The position numbers and the translations under genes were made by a program. The notes under the pieces were generated by a model, which saw nothing but the letters and a program-made list of their open reading frames with translations, did no database searches and was not told the origin of the DNA. Below are positions 45,852 to 59,076 of a stretch of 64,000 nucleotides of DNA, piece after piece (position 1 is the stretch's first letter; each line of letters starts with the position of its first letter). The DNA comes from Rotaria macrura. Taxonomy: Eukaryota > Rotifera > Eurotatoria > Philodinida > Philodinidae. The stretch is taken from assembly GCA_900239685.1 (NCBI GenBank), contig OENT01000446.1, positions 1-64,000 on the forward strand. The letters are read 5' to 3'.

Positions 45852-47002
45852 TCAATGTTTCATATCAGGTGGTCTAATCACTGGATTTTGAACCCGTCTT
45901 TGATTAAGTGATGATCTGCACAAATGATTTTCGATCGCGGCAATGTTTGGATTCACCTGATTACGTCGTTTTCTGAAGCATACTACGAATGAGAATGCAT
46001 TACGTATATCACGTCTAAAACCATACACTGACATGTAAAGAAAAAATACATTCAGTGCACTTCTTGTATACATCAACGTGTTCGAACTAAGAAACACAGT
46101 ATCTGTATACACATGATTGAGAATACCATTCATAAAGATTGAAAAACAAAGACGATTCGGTAACGTAGTGATAATATACGTAAAACACATGAATAATAAC
46201 ATCAATGAAATTCGACGATTACGTTGAGCATTTATCGCCAGTTGGCGGTTCAGAAGTGTTTGTTGACTGATCAACTTTGTCACGATGAGTAACGTACATA
46301 TAATAATAACGGTGAACGGTAGAATATACATGATAACCAGATGAATCTATATAAGAAATAGAATGTGTTATGCAAATGCAGTTCGGTTTTTCCAAATTCA
46401 ATACATACCCATGGATATTGTATGCTAAAGAAATTACTTAGTTCTGAATTCGGTGCATACGAACATGTAATATATAATTGTTGTAAACCAGTGCTATTAT
46501 CATAGATTGTGTATTCATAGCCTAACCCAAATAGAAATCCATCGATTGCGAATATAATCACAAGAATACTAGTACAAAATAACAAGGCCACTTTTGGTTG
46601 TGCTATTTTGATTTTATACCATCTACTCCGTAATAAACAAGCACGATCGAGTTGTACAAGGGTGAGAAACATGGCTAATGTGTGTAAAGTATAGAAAGCA
46701 AAGAAATGACCGACCTCGCAAAGAAATAGTGATTGCCCATATACTTGTTGTTTGCCATTTGTGAATGAGTACATAAGCTGATTTAAATTAAATTGATACA
46801 GTGATATTGTATCCATAACGCATAGAAATATTAGATAAATATTGGTCGATACTCGATAGTTTTCTTTCTTGAGTAAAATAAAGATGGACACAAGATTGCC
46901 AAGAGTTCCGATTACAATAAGAATTATAGGAATAATACCACCTACGATTAATTCAATAGTTTCATAAGGAGGAGGATCTAGTTTTCGAACCCAGTAAGAC
47001 AT
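45852..47002 (-). CDS. Rhodopsin-like (family A) G-protein-coupled receptor, copy 2
   Basis: Exons 46409-47002 and 45852-46346 are joined over a 62-bp intron (donor TGG|gtatgt, acceptor atatag, phase 0) to give 362 residues. The first exon is 594 nt, exactly as in copy 1, and the intron is at the same codon, just before TM5. Shared blocks include STNIYLIFLC-MDTISLYQ, HFFAFYTLHT-AMFLT, QLDRACLLRSRWYKIKIAQP, NAQRNRRIS and FTYIITTLPNRLCFSIF. Extracellular cysteines (LFLCEVG and YITCSY) are kept. DRY is LDRA and NPxxY is LNVFFLYMSV. The C-tail differs completely from copy 1. It is a tandem duplicate in the same orientation with unknown ligand. Confidence 0.88.
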
Positions 47003-50000
47003 TGTTTGTATTTAGTTTAGTATTGAACTTGTTTGATATTATGCAGCACTTGTTCAGATGACGTCTCTGGAATAAAAATAAGAACGTCTTTTTTTTTACG
47101 AATGTTCTGTAGTTTTCTCGGATTTTTCTTTCTCTTCCGAAGTGCCGTGTCTAACGTCTACAAGAGTACTTGAAGTCTGGATATTCTGAATTACTAAACA
47201 GTTAAGTCATAGATGAAGTTCAAAGCTGATTTATGTAAGCTTTTCTGCAGTGAAAGAATATTTATAAGACAGTTTTTCATTAGCAGTTTAGAGATCAGTG
47301 TATGACTTGAAAAAAAGTATATATTTTATGAAAGTATATTTTGTCATACTTCATGGAAAAAATGAGAAAGATCTTATAAACTAAAATAGAATGAAAATTA
47401 TCGATCACCGTTGTATGATGATAATAATATTCTTGTAAAATTGGCATGCTGTTCAAAAAAGAGTCAAAAATCTAGTATAGTCTTAGATTTTAATTTTTAA
47501 TTTTTTCTAATTATATTGATAGTTAGTAAAACTATATGCAGAAAACTTCTTTCGATTTATTTATTATATGAGACAAAGAGTTCGTTGTAATGTATTATAC
47601 GTGATAGTATCAGGATGTTTATCGGATGCAGAAACATTTTGACATGAACAATTCTTCGTTATCATTTAAATTCTTCGCAAATGGTAAAGACGACACGCAA
47701 CACAAATTATTAGTATTAAGTAGAATGACATGACTCAACCTGACAGTAAATTAATTGAAAATTATTTTTTGATGGAAACCAACTGACTTTTAGTCTGCCA
47801 TTTTACATTCATAGTATTATAGATCAATCAAATGATTTCTGCAACATTTAATATAGTGATCGACATTCTATCGGAACGTGAAAGTTTCCGAAGGAAAACA
47901 TTTTCGTCGACCAGACTAGATGTCTTACAGTTACTTTCAAGGAAATGCACAATTTTCAAGTTAGAACTCTTGATTTTTCACGACGAGACATCCACATGTA
48001 TAAATTTAGATCGGTAACAGTTCAAAAATCCACTGCGTTGATCTGAGATGCTTTTAATCATGTTAAAACATGATATTAAAAAACATGGTTTTCAAATATC
48101 TATTGCAAAACATGTCTGATTTACGTTAATAAACAACTTTCATATCGTTTTTCGACCGTCTTTATTGATCTCGTGTTCAACAGTGATTTTAAGCTGTCTT
48201 TCATTGGATAAATCATATTTTGAACATAAATCCTAGAATGAATATTTTGTTGTACATTTTCTTAAGGAAAAAACAGTTATATACTTATGACAGATGAAAA
48301 TATTTACAAATATATATTAGGAAAAATATCATTTCATGGAGTACAATAGCCAGTCTTTCTGACAAGTACTATAACACATGAAATTTCAAATTAGAAAGCT
48401 TTTATTAAATCTTTAACACTTCCGAGATGAATTTTAAGTGCTACATCATGAAATACGTAATAAATTTTTAAGAAGGAAGTCATTGTGCAACAAAATATCT
48501 AACAGAAACAAATCAAAAAAATTCTTAACAATGTGTGAAAAAATACATTGTTCGGTTTCTATAATGCCACTAATAAATGAATGTTGCGACATGCCAAGGG
48601 CTAGATTATTTCTATATAACCACTCCGCATATCATACACATTCGAGTTTCAGGAGAAAATTCAAATTATCAATGGTTATAGATACATTTTTACGATATAC
48701 TTTCGATATTTAACGTGAGTTATTTTCATGATGTTTAACTAATGTTTTTCTCCTTTATTGTTTTTGTGTACAGGTATGTCAACGCCGTGAAGTTTTATTT
48801 TTTTTACGTAACAAATCTATTTCAAGAAAACCCACATTTTAACGATCATAAATCTTTTATTCTTCTTCGACGCAATCGCCAATTATCACACATATATAGT
48901 AGAAATAGGTTGAAACTTTATGTCCCTCGATTTTTCGTATAGTTTATTATACTTCAGTATCTGAAAAATCAAACGAATGTTTGCTAACAACATATATCTA
49001 TTTCTCTTTCGAATTATATTCAAGACCGACTGATTTAATTAGAATACTGTAAGAACGAGTACATTAAATAAATACCAAAATAAATATCGGCAAGTATAAA
49101 AATTTCTATTAAAAGTGCTTTGAAAATATATAAATTGAAAAGTAATGAATAGTAAATCACGTAGATCTTTGATCTTGTACAATCAGCTATGAAATTTCAT
49201 TTAGATAACTTGGTGTTGATTAAAATCAGAAATACTCTTTTGAAAAAGATAAACTTGTAAAACTCAAGAATGAATTATTGTAATTCGTCATAGAAAAGCA
49301 TTGAAAATAATACTTTCAATTTATTTTCTGAACATCCAAGTTAATATTTTAGCTATTGATGCTACGTATTATTTTTTGTTTGTTCGAATCTGAATGATTT
49401 GTTCCTTTTTTTTTCATCATATTGTTTTATTCAGTAATTTTTGTAGATTTCCTTCGCACTTGTTCATACGTGTAAAATGGTACTACTCCTTTAGAACATG
49501 ACTTATTACGTCATGTGATACACCAAGCAAATCTTCCGTCTGACTCCACACTCCAAGAATATTTTCTAGGATAACCACATTTAATTACATTAATAAATAT
49601 TCTACGGAAGAAATTTGTACTGTTTTCGATTTTTTTTCTTAAAAGTGTATTGTTATATCTTGTATTTAGACTATACGAGAATGTTCTCAGGTAATAGAAA
49701 TAGTAGCCGATACTTCCAATAATGTCATGAGAAACTCTAGTTTCTACACCAGATTAATCTATTTGAGCTGTTGAGTCTTATTCAGACATCGAATTTTTTT
49801 TTTGAATATTATTCACTTAATATTTCTATTAAAAAACAGAAGTCATCGCAGTGCGTCTTTCTTTAAACGTATGAATTTTGTTGTAAGTAATCGATTGGAA
49901 TTTGTATAGACAAAAATTTGTCTTATCGATCATAGTTGAATCGTGAAACTTCTAGCAATGTCATCATTTCTTTTGTTTAATGTCATTCATTGACGACCCT

Positions 50001-51631
50001 GTAAATAAATCGACGAATTAGAAAGTTCGATGGCATACAATGATTACGTTGACTGCCAACTGCCGATTGAAAATCAACGAAAGTTCATTCTAAATTGAGC
50101 TTTCTTTTCCTCACAATATGATCAGTATACTTATTTGATTGAACAGTATGAAATGTATCAGGACCATAACAATCTCTATGAGTACACAAATCATTTTCTT
50201 GCTAATTTTTATCTATAACTTGCTAATTTTTATCTATAAATATTCATTTGAATGAGTGCAAACGATTCTTTCTATTGTTGATCTTGCCTTTGATATATTC
50301 GATTATTACTCTAATGCTGAGACTGGATTTAAGATAATCAAGAAAATACTTTATGTCAATGTCACATGAAGAACTATTCAAAGTAAATTTAACTGAGAAA
50401 TAAATACATATATCAGTGTTATAAATAAGAAAATAATATAAACACGTATCAAGGCTCAACTGACTGTTTTGTCTGTTGATCATACTAATTAGTATCTGTC
50501 ATGGATTCTGTTTTAATTAAACTTCCATTACATTAATAATCATACTATCGTTTTTCAAGGAAAACTCGGATGAATACTTGATAGTTCAGGTAATTTTTCT
50601 ACGTTATTATTAGGCGAATGGAGACTTTGGTCGTGCCATTAAATATGGAATGTAAGATGAGAAAATCATCATTCAAATGCAAAGATGAAATTTCAGAATT
50701 TAAAATAAGACTTCTCTTTGCTCATCGGGTACTCATTCTGTTATTCGTTGACAATAGAAGTGTCAAAAGAAGTCGTGGTCAGAGACTTTGTTTCAAAATC
50801 TTATATAATAAAATTGATACACATTTATAAAATTCATCGTTATTTTCTTTGAAGAATTTAAGGTGGCTCTTTAGTGCGCCGCATGCACACTGTCAATACT
50901 AACTAGTTTATGAAATAAATAATTCAATTATCAGTTTTTCAGTAGTCTTTACCAGAGTACTTCGATACACTTCTGAAGATTCTATATTCATAAAAATAGT
51001 TATGCTTGATTTCGACATGAGTGATGATTTTGAACGTTGCTTTTGTCATCAGTATGGTTGAAAAACATATTTGAACACATTGAGTATAAATATAGTTAAA
51101 AAATAAAAGTATACAAATGAATCATATAAAAGCATACGTGTTTGTTTAAAAACTATAGTGATGTCTTCATGTAAGACATGCAGAATGCCTTTGGATCACA
51201 TCTTATTTATTCACTGAAATTCGAATGCCATCTGATTTTGTGAAAATAATTAAGTTCTAGATAAGATGCATTTTACGGATAAATAGTGCGCCAGTGTGAA
51301 GATTCAAAACCATGCATTGATGTATTCCATATAACATCTGTTCATTGTTAAAAAAATACAATAGATAATAGAAAATCTAAGAAATGTTGAAAATTTTTTC
51401 GAAGATTTCTTTCTACTTGTATTTCTGCTGCTCGTCTAGAGAAAAAATGTAAGTATTTAAAATTTCTTTCTACTAACAATAACGAGTAGACAATGAGAGT
51501 ATAGTCAAATGTTCTAGTTGAGTTCAATGCTTTATTGAAAACTCTCGATAGATATCATATGCTGTTGAACAAGAAAACTAATGAATACTGCTTTTACAGT
51601 TTGACTTTATTCAATGTTAGATATAGAATGA

Positions 51632-52318
51632 ATGTGAAAACCTCCGATTTAAGTCCGAGAGTTATGTGTACTTCGAAAAGTGAGTGAGACAAATCAGTCG
51701 TTCTAGAATGTGTGCACGGAAGAAGTATCTTGGGAAACCCCAAAACTAGTGGTCATCTGAGACATATCTACACAATTTCGTTTTTAGATGCAGGTTTTGT
51801 GCATTTTGAGACCTTTTTTCAGCCAATGTTTTGTTAGAAAGCTTCGGTTTGGTTCAAAACTAGTATCAGATTCAGAATCAGCGTTACAAACTGAGTCGAT
51901 TTATATACGTTGTGGATAATTCAGAGAAAAAATTTATTTTGAAAAAATCTCTGCACGGCTCCCTCAGGGATGGTCTGCTCAAAAATGACAATTTTTTCTA
52001 TAACACACTCATCTCTTGACGAATCCGTCTCATCTTTGAACTCGACCTAGACATTGATGAGACAATTCTGTGCAGAAAATTTCAGCTCAATCAAGTATAA
52101 TTGTGAAGAGTTATCGAATAAACGGACNNNNNNNNNNNNNNNNNNNNNNNNNNNNNNNNNNNNNNNNNNNNNNNNNNNNNNNNNNNNNNNNNNNNNNNNN
52201 NNNNNNNNNNNNNNNNNNNNNNNNNNNNNNNNNNNNNNNNNNNNNNNNNNNNNNNNNNNNNNNNNNNNNNNNNNNNNNNNNNNNNNNNNNNNNNNNNNNN
52301 NNNNNNNCGGACGGACAC
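51632..52318. repeat. Dispersed repeat, copy 1 (interrupted by an assembly gap)
   Basis: From AATGTGAAAACCTCCGATTT to CGGACGGACACAC this segment is closely similar, in the same orientation, to 63236-64000. Shared landmarks include GTCCGAGAGTTATGTGTACT, TTCTAGAATGTGTGCACGGA, GAGACAATTCTGTGCA and AAAATTTCAGCTCAATC. The gap 52128-52307 is flanked by AACGGAC and CGGACGGAC, so it probably hides a CGGA tetranucleotide array. There is no coding capacity, and the class is unknown. Confidence 0.85.
52128..52307. other. Assembly gap (180 N)
   Basis: A run of N with no sequence information. Open frames reported across it are meaningless. Confidence 0.99.
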
Positions 52319-55300
52319 ACTGACCGATTTTAGTAGTGTACTCACTTTTTGAATACACAAAAATGTACCTCATTCTATTTCATCCATCGATGAACATTTG
52401 ATTATTTGTTTTTTGTTTTTCGTGAATTTAAATCAATTGTTTTTCATTATCGGTGACTTGTACAAGGTATGACCGACTACTAATAGTGATAATGAAATAA
52501 AAACAATAAGAAATGTAATGTAAATATTGAGCATACTTTGAAAAACAACAATCACGTTAATTATATACTTGAAAGAAATTCCATGAAAACATAAGATCAA
52601 AGAATTTTCTTTTTTAATCGAATTTACGTTTGGTCAATGAGCACAATATAAAACGAATCTACTTATGTATCGAAACAATTGAATTCTATCTTTGAATCAA
52701 AATACAACATGTCATTATGTCGAAATTTTATTCGACATTTGAATAATAATAAATCATAGAAGAAAATACAAAAACAAAAATAAACTAATTTACTGATTAT
52801 GAAAGTGAATATTCAATAAAGAATGATCTAGCAGTCCGAAAGACATATTTTTTTTTGCTTTCTTCTCGAGTCTATTCATATGTTTTCAATACGACGTTTG
52901 ATTGTACGAGAGTCGATTATCGATCAAAACTTTTGGTAAGAATACACTTGTCATTATCATTGAATCTATCCGATTGTGTCTCATTCGATGCTCATCACCA
53001 TCTATTTCAAAAATCAATGTTAAATGACTCGTTGAAGAGTAGCATAGCTAATGATCTATTCAAAAGATTGCCTTTTGATCGTTAGATTCTGAATCAATTC
53101 GTTCTTATTTTCCTTCTGCTTTGATTTATCACAAATGGTAACTATTGAATGTTTTTGAGATGATGATGACAGCTAAACAAATTGAACGTAACATTAAACA
53201 AGAATAACACAGTACAATACCTGTTCTATTGAAAAAGATTAATTGTTTTTATTCTTATCATCTTATTGATTCATAAAATGTACCAATCCTAAGGTTAATT
53301 GTTCGTAACCGTAATAATACATATGAGATGAAAAATTTGTTTTTCTTTCTATTTGACATACGAACAAAAATAAGAAATGCATACCGTTAACAAAAGAAAA
53401 GCTAAAACGAAAGATTATATATGTATGTATGCTGCCGCTTAGACTATTGCTTTCCGTTCGTCCTTTATCACATTTCCTTTAGTGTGCGGTTGATTACATA
53501 TTTTTAATGTTGCACACATTCTATTGACGCCGCTACTATGGTAGTTGTCATCATCGTTTGCTTTTTAGTCATATCCGTGTAGTCCAGATGTAATAAAGGT
53601 GCCTCATCTTCTTTTAGCTACGAGGAAGAGAGAGAAAGGGAAGGAACTACGGTTAAAATTATGTCTCGTTATTAGTCATCTAGTTTTTCTCTTTTTCTTT
53701 TTTTAATCTTTCGAATGAGATTACGCCAAGTGAAATCATCCAGAATGAGAAGAATTATCTTTTGCATATACTTAAAACGTATATAGTAAATTGATTAAAC
53801 AAATGAGAGGTAATACGATTATTCAATGTTGATTCGTCTAGTTGAGCCTAATGTCTAATGAGTATTAACTATATGCTTTCTAATCAATCTTTCAATGAGT
53901 ATACATAAAATTGACATTGAGAAATACAAAGAATTGATATATTCTATGGAGACACCTAAAATAGAACACGAAATATGCCAGTAACGTTTATGGTTAGAAA
54001 TTCTAATCAATTGTATTCCTATTCATTTTGTATAGCATGTCTGTTTCCCATGAGTCCTAATCGCCTGACCAGAAAAAGAAAATCAGACAATTACTTCTAA
54101 AGATGATTTCTTTTTCCTCTTACTTAAATTCATTAAGTCCATTACTGTTATTTTCTCTTTCTCTCTCTTTCCATCGCTTATACTGTTCTCATTTCTTGTC
54201 TAATATATACACTTGATTTATGTTTTACTCAAATGATCATGGAAGTTCTTTTCATTAGCTGCGTAAGTGTTATACGGAGTAGACTAGTGTGCATTAGTGT
54301 GAAGAACATCAAAATGAATAGATGCTTTGTTCATTCTACTGTAAGTGTGTTCATATATAGAAGAAGCAACTCTTTATTAGTATGATGAAGAAGAAACTTT
54401 ATGATAGATGATTTTCTTTACTTGATTCAACGGAACATGTTTTGTTCCTTATTGATTGAACTCAAAACAACTGTTTCACAGTACGTTGACTAGTCAATGT
54501 AATTTTACGTAATCAGATATGAGTACAAATGCTTTATTTGATTAACATTGTTAGATATTAAACTAGTATCAACTTTAGAATAGTTAACACATAGAGTAAT
54601 AGATGATCCGTTGTTTATTGATCTGAGTCGTATGAGAATAGTTCGGTACTAGCTAACAAAAAGAACTATGCTCATTTGTATACATTAAGTATTGAACGTA
54701 GCTATTAGCATTAATATTGAATTAATAAAACTTAATTGTATAATCATATTCTCGTAAACTGTATACAAATATTATACTAATATTTATCCGTTGATCAAAC
54801 ATAAGTCTTTTAATAAATTGAAATCGTGAAAAATTGTTGTTTTGAAAGATTTATGTACTATAGTATAAAAATGAATTAAATTGTATTTAATTTCGTTATA
54901 AACACTGTTTTCCGAATTTCATATGTTTCGTTCAATTGAACAATTATCATATCGATAGGTGAACTCAGTATATTTCATTGGAATCTAGGAAATGTGAAAA
55001 TGACAAAGAAGAAGAGATCTATTCAAAATTTCTTAAATCTATTTGTATTTGAATAATCATAGTCTATGAATAAGAAAATAGAAATGTATAATATATAGAT
55101 TTAATTTATATAATTTCTTAGATGTCATCTGTCATCGAATAGATAACAATAAAGATTACTTGATCAACATAGCATATATCTTTAGTAATATTACTAAATG
55201 TAAAGAGAACAAATATTTGACAAAGTAAGTTGTAAATTCGGCTTAAGATTATGTAAGACATCCATTCAAAGGACGATTACGACTCGGAAAAGAGCGGAAA

Positions 55301-55992
55301 CTATAAAACAAATTATACTTCAACCATTACTAACTACTGAGTCGATGAGTGAAAACTATTGCAAATAGTTCTTCTCTTTTCTTCTACAAACACATAATAG
55401 AACTAAGAAAGATGAAGGACACCTGATTCAAGGAACAAATGTGTATAAGAATATGCACATGCATACAAGAAAGTAATGCCAAGGATAGAATTACGATGAA
55501 TATCCCTAAGATTACTTCTCGAGTATTTCTTGATCGATAAGTTGTAGTCTTTAGAAGAAAAACATCAGAAATCAGTTACGGCAAATTAACTTCGAAATCG
55601 ATCTTAGATTAAGCAAATGAACGAACGATACAAACAGAACGAATGGTAGCGGAAGAGAGTAAGAAAGATAATATGTCTAGAGACGAGAGCTATATTGTCT
55701 CCGAGGAAAAAAGCACTCATCCTAATCAAACTGCCCTATGTCTTTTTCTATTGCTATAGAATTATCGAACGAACATTTGTTCTTTTTTCATGCATTATAT
55801 GAAAGAAAAGAGAAAGATGCGATAGAGATATTAGTAGTTCATGACAAAACATTTTTTTTTTGCCTTTCTTTTCATTTATCTAGCAATCGCTAATATCATC
55901 ATCATCATCATCATGTGGTGTTGATCTTTTAGTATACACAACAGGTCAATTATATCTCACTGTTGGATGAACGTATCATTACTATCGAAGTA

Positions 55993-56667
55993 ATGTTAGG
56001 TTCCAATCGATTACTTTTACTGATCAAACTAATCTTCTTCGAATTACTTGGACTAAGTAAGCAATTGTTATTTTTTATTATTAAAATTTTTCTTTTTTTC
56101 TATATTTTATTTTTATGATTTAGAATGTAATGAAGACGATTCACTTCGCCGTTATCGTCGAGTACGTTCGTCAATTAGTCATCATAATCATAGTCCATCG
56201 ATCATATTTGTATCTGTCTCTGTCACTGATCATTTTGCTGTTATTAATTGTTCAACACCAGATCGTGTACCTCATTATAAACTAGATTGGTATTATCAAT
56301 CACGTTCTTCAACCAAGCCACCACGTGTTATTTGGCAACGTGGTCGTTCAAATATTCATCGTTATGTTGCTTATTCACCTGATCAAACTCGTCATTTTCT
56401 ACAAATTAAACCTATTTTTAAAAACGATAGTGGAACATACATGTGTCTCGATCAGACAACTGGTTTCTATGCTGGAATAGATTTGTTCGTTGGTAAGTTT
56501 GATTCATGGTCGATTTATTCAAATCGATATGTATATCATTCATTTTAGATGGTGGTCATAATTGTGCACGAAATGTTATCGGTTTACAAGTGACACCGTT
56601 CGTTTGTTTTATGTTCTTATCATTCATCTTACCACGGTATATCGCTAGTGAAAGTCAAGTAACATAA
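55993..56667 (+). CDS. Small single-Ig-domain secreted or membrane protein
   Basis: Three exons (55993-56056, 56124-56492, 56549-56667) encode 183 residues ending in TAA; introns are 67 and 56 bp with gtaag donors. Residues 1-21 (MLGSNRLLLLIKLIFFELLG) look like a signal peptide. Residues about 45-140 form one V-set-like Ig fold: Cys64 (INCS), Trp77 (LDWYYQS), a second Trp (VIWQRG) and NDSGTYMC with Cys129, a 65-residue Cys spacing. The last exon has a hydrophobic stretch (VTPFVCFMFLSFILP) that may be a short membrane anchor. Sequons are at NCS and NDS. Such proteins often act in cell adhesion or recognition. I cannot assign a named family. Confidence 0.8.
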
Positions 56668-56964
56668 ACATTTGTTGTTTTCTAACATGACAATCATCTA
56701 CGAATTTCTCCGTCCACAAATAATACGTTTACGTTACATTGAAATATGCAAAAAAACAAAATTTTATCATACTTTCATAGACATTTTTCAGAAATGAGTT
56801 TTGTTTTGTTTTTCTGTTTGTTTTATAAAATATATAATTATTTCTATGATAGAATTTATGAACATTTGAATTTTTCGATTGATATCTAATTATATGTCAA
56901 CAATCTTTAAATCATAAGTAACAGAAACAAACGAAAATAGAAATATATATAATGCAAATCATAA

Positions 56965-56970
56965 AATAAA
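56965..56970 (+). terminator. Candidate AATAAA signal of the Ig-domain gene
   Basis: AATAAA lies about 300 bases past the stop, within ATAAAATAAATAAACATGG. The Ig gene and the flippase gene converge here with under 0.5 kb between stop codons. Confidence 0.35.
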
Positions 56971-57045
56971 TAAACATGGAATAAAATATTGAAAAAGAAA
57001 ATAGACGATAGTAGAAAGTACGAGGAAAACTTAGGAAACAAATTT

Positions 57046-57051
57046 TTTATT
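57046..57051 (-). terminator. Candidate AATAAA signal of the ATP8A gene
   Basis: The minus strand reads AATAAA about 100 bases after the stop at 57153. It is plausible but not proven. Confidence 0.45.
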
Positions 57052-57152
57052 GAACAACGTGGCTCATTGCAACGGAAGACTTGATTAGAAAAATAGAGTG
57101 ATTGGTTTGTTTTCTATTCGACTAACTAAGTAAATGAATCAATGATTTTAGT

Positions 57153-59076
57153 CTATACTCCTGTAGGTTTTTCTATGTTTGTATCATAATTTCGTATCAA
57201 TTGATCTTGTGGAACAACACCATTTTCTTCTTGTGAAAAAGCGAATCCATCTAACGAATATAAAATAGAAGGAATATATTTATAATTTATCATTTAGTAA
57301 AATTCTTATGAATAATTACGATAAGGCTTATCTATGATTACTATCGATTTTGATGTTCTTGAACGAACAAAAACATTTTTCAATAAACCTAATCGTTCCG
57401 AGACACGAGATACGGCCGATGGATTTCGTGACATAACTAAATCTGATGGATCTTGATGAGCTATTTCTTTCTCTTGTACTTCTTGCATTAACGATTTAAA
57501 ATAAGTTCGTTGAATACTAAAAATAAAACCAAACGACATCATTCTCTATACATGTAATCTAAACAAGGGAACATGTGTTTTTCTTACCAATTATAAATGT
57601 AATCTGCTAATAATGTTGTTATTGGTATTAATATTAGACCAAACCAAAAATATGAACTTGCAAAAACATATTGAACCTTAACAAGTGAAATCAATTTCAT
57701 TATCGATGTATAAAACAGAGAGTTTTTTTTTATATCGAATGCAGAAATCTTATCCTAATCTATGGATTTATTTAACTTACCATACCACGCATTTCTGATG
57801 CAACGGGAAATGTTGGCCATACATAACTGTATACAGTAAAAAAGATAAACCATGAAGCAATACTTCCCCAGATAGCAATATGCGTTAACTAGTTAATAGT
57901 TATTTCGTATGAATAAAAAATATAAGTGTTTTTTTTTTTGTTAGTATAACTCACCACTGTCCATGAATCACTTTCAAGTCCTGCTTTAAGACATACGACA
58001 AAGACAACGTACTAGAAATAAAAATAATCTTCAATTTGTCTTCTATCAATAAGCAAATAGATAAGCATTCATAAACACAACATACGGTATAAATCATATT
58101 GCCTAATAGTAGAGAAGTACCCACTTGTCCGTTGCGATAGGCAACGTCTATAGATAGAGAAATAATAAAACAAACAATGATGTTAACATGCAACTAGTTC
58201 TGTTAGTCAATTAGGAGAAGTTAAAAAGAATGCATTTACAAAAGGATTAGACAAGCAACTGATATTCATGGGTCAACGTAAGTAGGAAAACAAAACAAAG
58301 AAACATATAATTTACTGTATAAATGAAATTGCCGAAAAATAAATGGTTTCCGAGAACAATACCATTAGAATGTGGAACATCTAAATAATGTAAATTTTAA
58401 TTTGCTCGTTATTATTTTTTCTTGTCTCTCTCTCTCTCGTTGTCCGATCAAATATGGTCAATTGAAAAAATGTAAAATTTCAAACAAGATAACATACCAT
58501 GTCGAAGCATTGCATAGGACATAAAATAGAGAATAATAGAATGATACACTGCATTAAGACACCAAGTCCAAAAAATCTATTAAATAAAAAGAATTTTCTA
58601 TTGAACATAAATAATAAATCTATCGAACTTTAATATTAAAATCAGATCGATTTTGTGACATTTTATATATAGATGGAAAACGCATCATTGTTTCTGCACT
58701 ACAACTACGATCGAGTAATCCAAGTACTAATGGTGGTGCGGCAGTAAATAAAACATTATAGATAGCTATTGTCCATCGTTCGAATAGAATTTGACCAGAA
58801 AATCCACTATGTAATGCAAACCAAAGCTAATGAGAAATGAAACAAAATATTCCTATCGATAGAATGTTTGTGAAAATTTTGATGTACCTCCATAACGTAA
58901 AGACAAATATTTTTATAAAATGAATAAAGTAACACTTTACACAAACGACGATAACTCCATACACCATGAACAAATAATAATTTTGTTAGAAATCGAAATT
59001 GACCTATGGTATAATCGGCTGCACATGCTGCTTGAACACCTTCATGTCCTAGTAGTCCAACACCGACATGTGCCAT
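57153..59076 (-). CDS. ATP8A: ATP8A membrane domain M5-M10 and regulatory C-terminus
   Basis: Exons: 58888-59076 (M5), 58629-58826 (M6), 58498-58576 (M7), then one of 58316-58380 or 58086-58147, then 57955-58011 (M8), 57781-57888 (M9), 57588-57676 (M10), 57320-57516 and 57153-57250. M5 contains [13 protein letters not shown]6 [21 protein letters not shown]7 [16 protein letters not shown]8 [21 protein letters not shown]9 [15 protein letters not shown] and M10 [19 protein letters not shown]. The C-tail [10 protein letters not shown] corresponds to the autoinhibitory motif of ATP8A proteins. The intron after 58629 has a weak AAA|gttcga donor. Confidence 0.93.

Larger units (their letters stand above)
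47003..55992. other. Gene-poor intergenic region
   Basis: About 9 kb lie between GPCR copy 2 (start facing right) and the Ig-domain gene. It holds a dispersed repeat with an assembly gap (51632-52318), a short tandem duplication GCTAATTTTTATCTATAA near 50200-50240, and a (CAT)n run near 55897-55914 just upstream of the Ig gene. A possible acceptor (tcttttag, near 55932) lies about 60 bases upstream of the Ig start, so a 5' non-coding exon or spliced-leader site is possible. No other gene was seen. Confidence 0.45.

Noticed and set aside
52047-52373. Open frames crossing the N run near 52 kb
   Set aside because: They exist only because N codons are not stops; the real flanks are repeat sequence.
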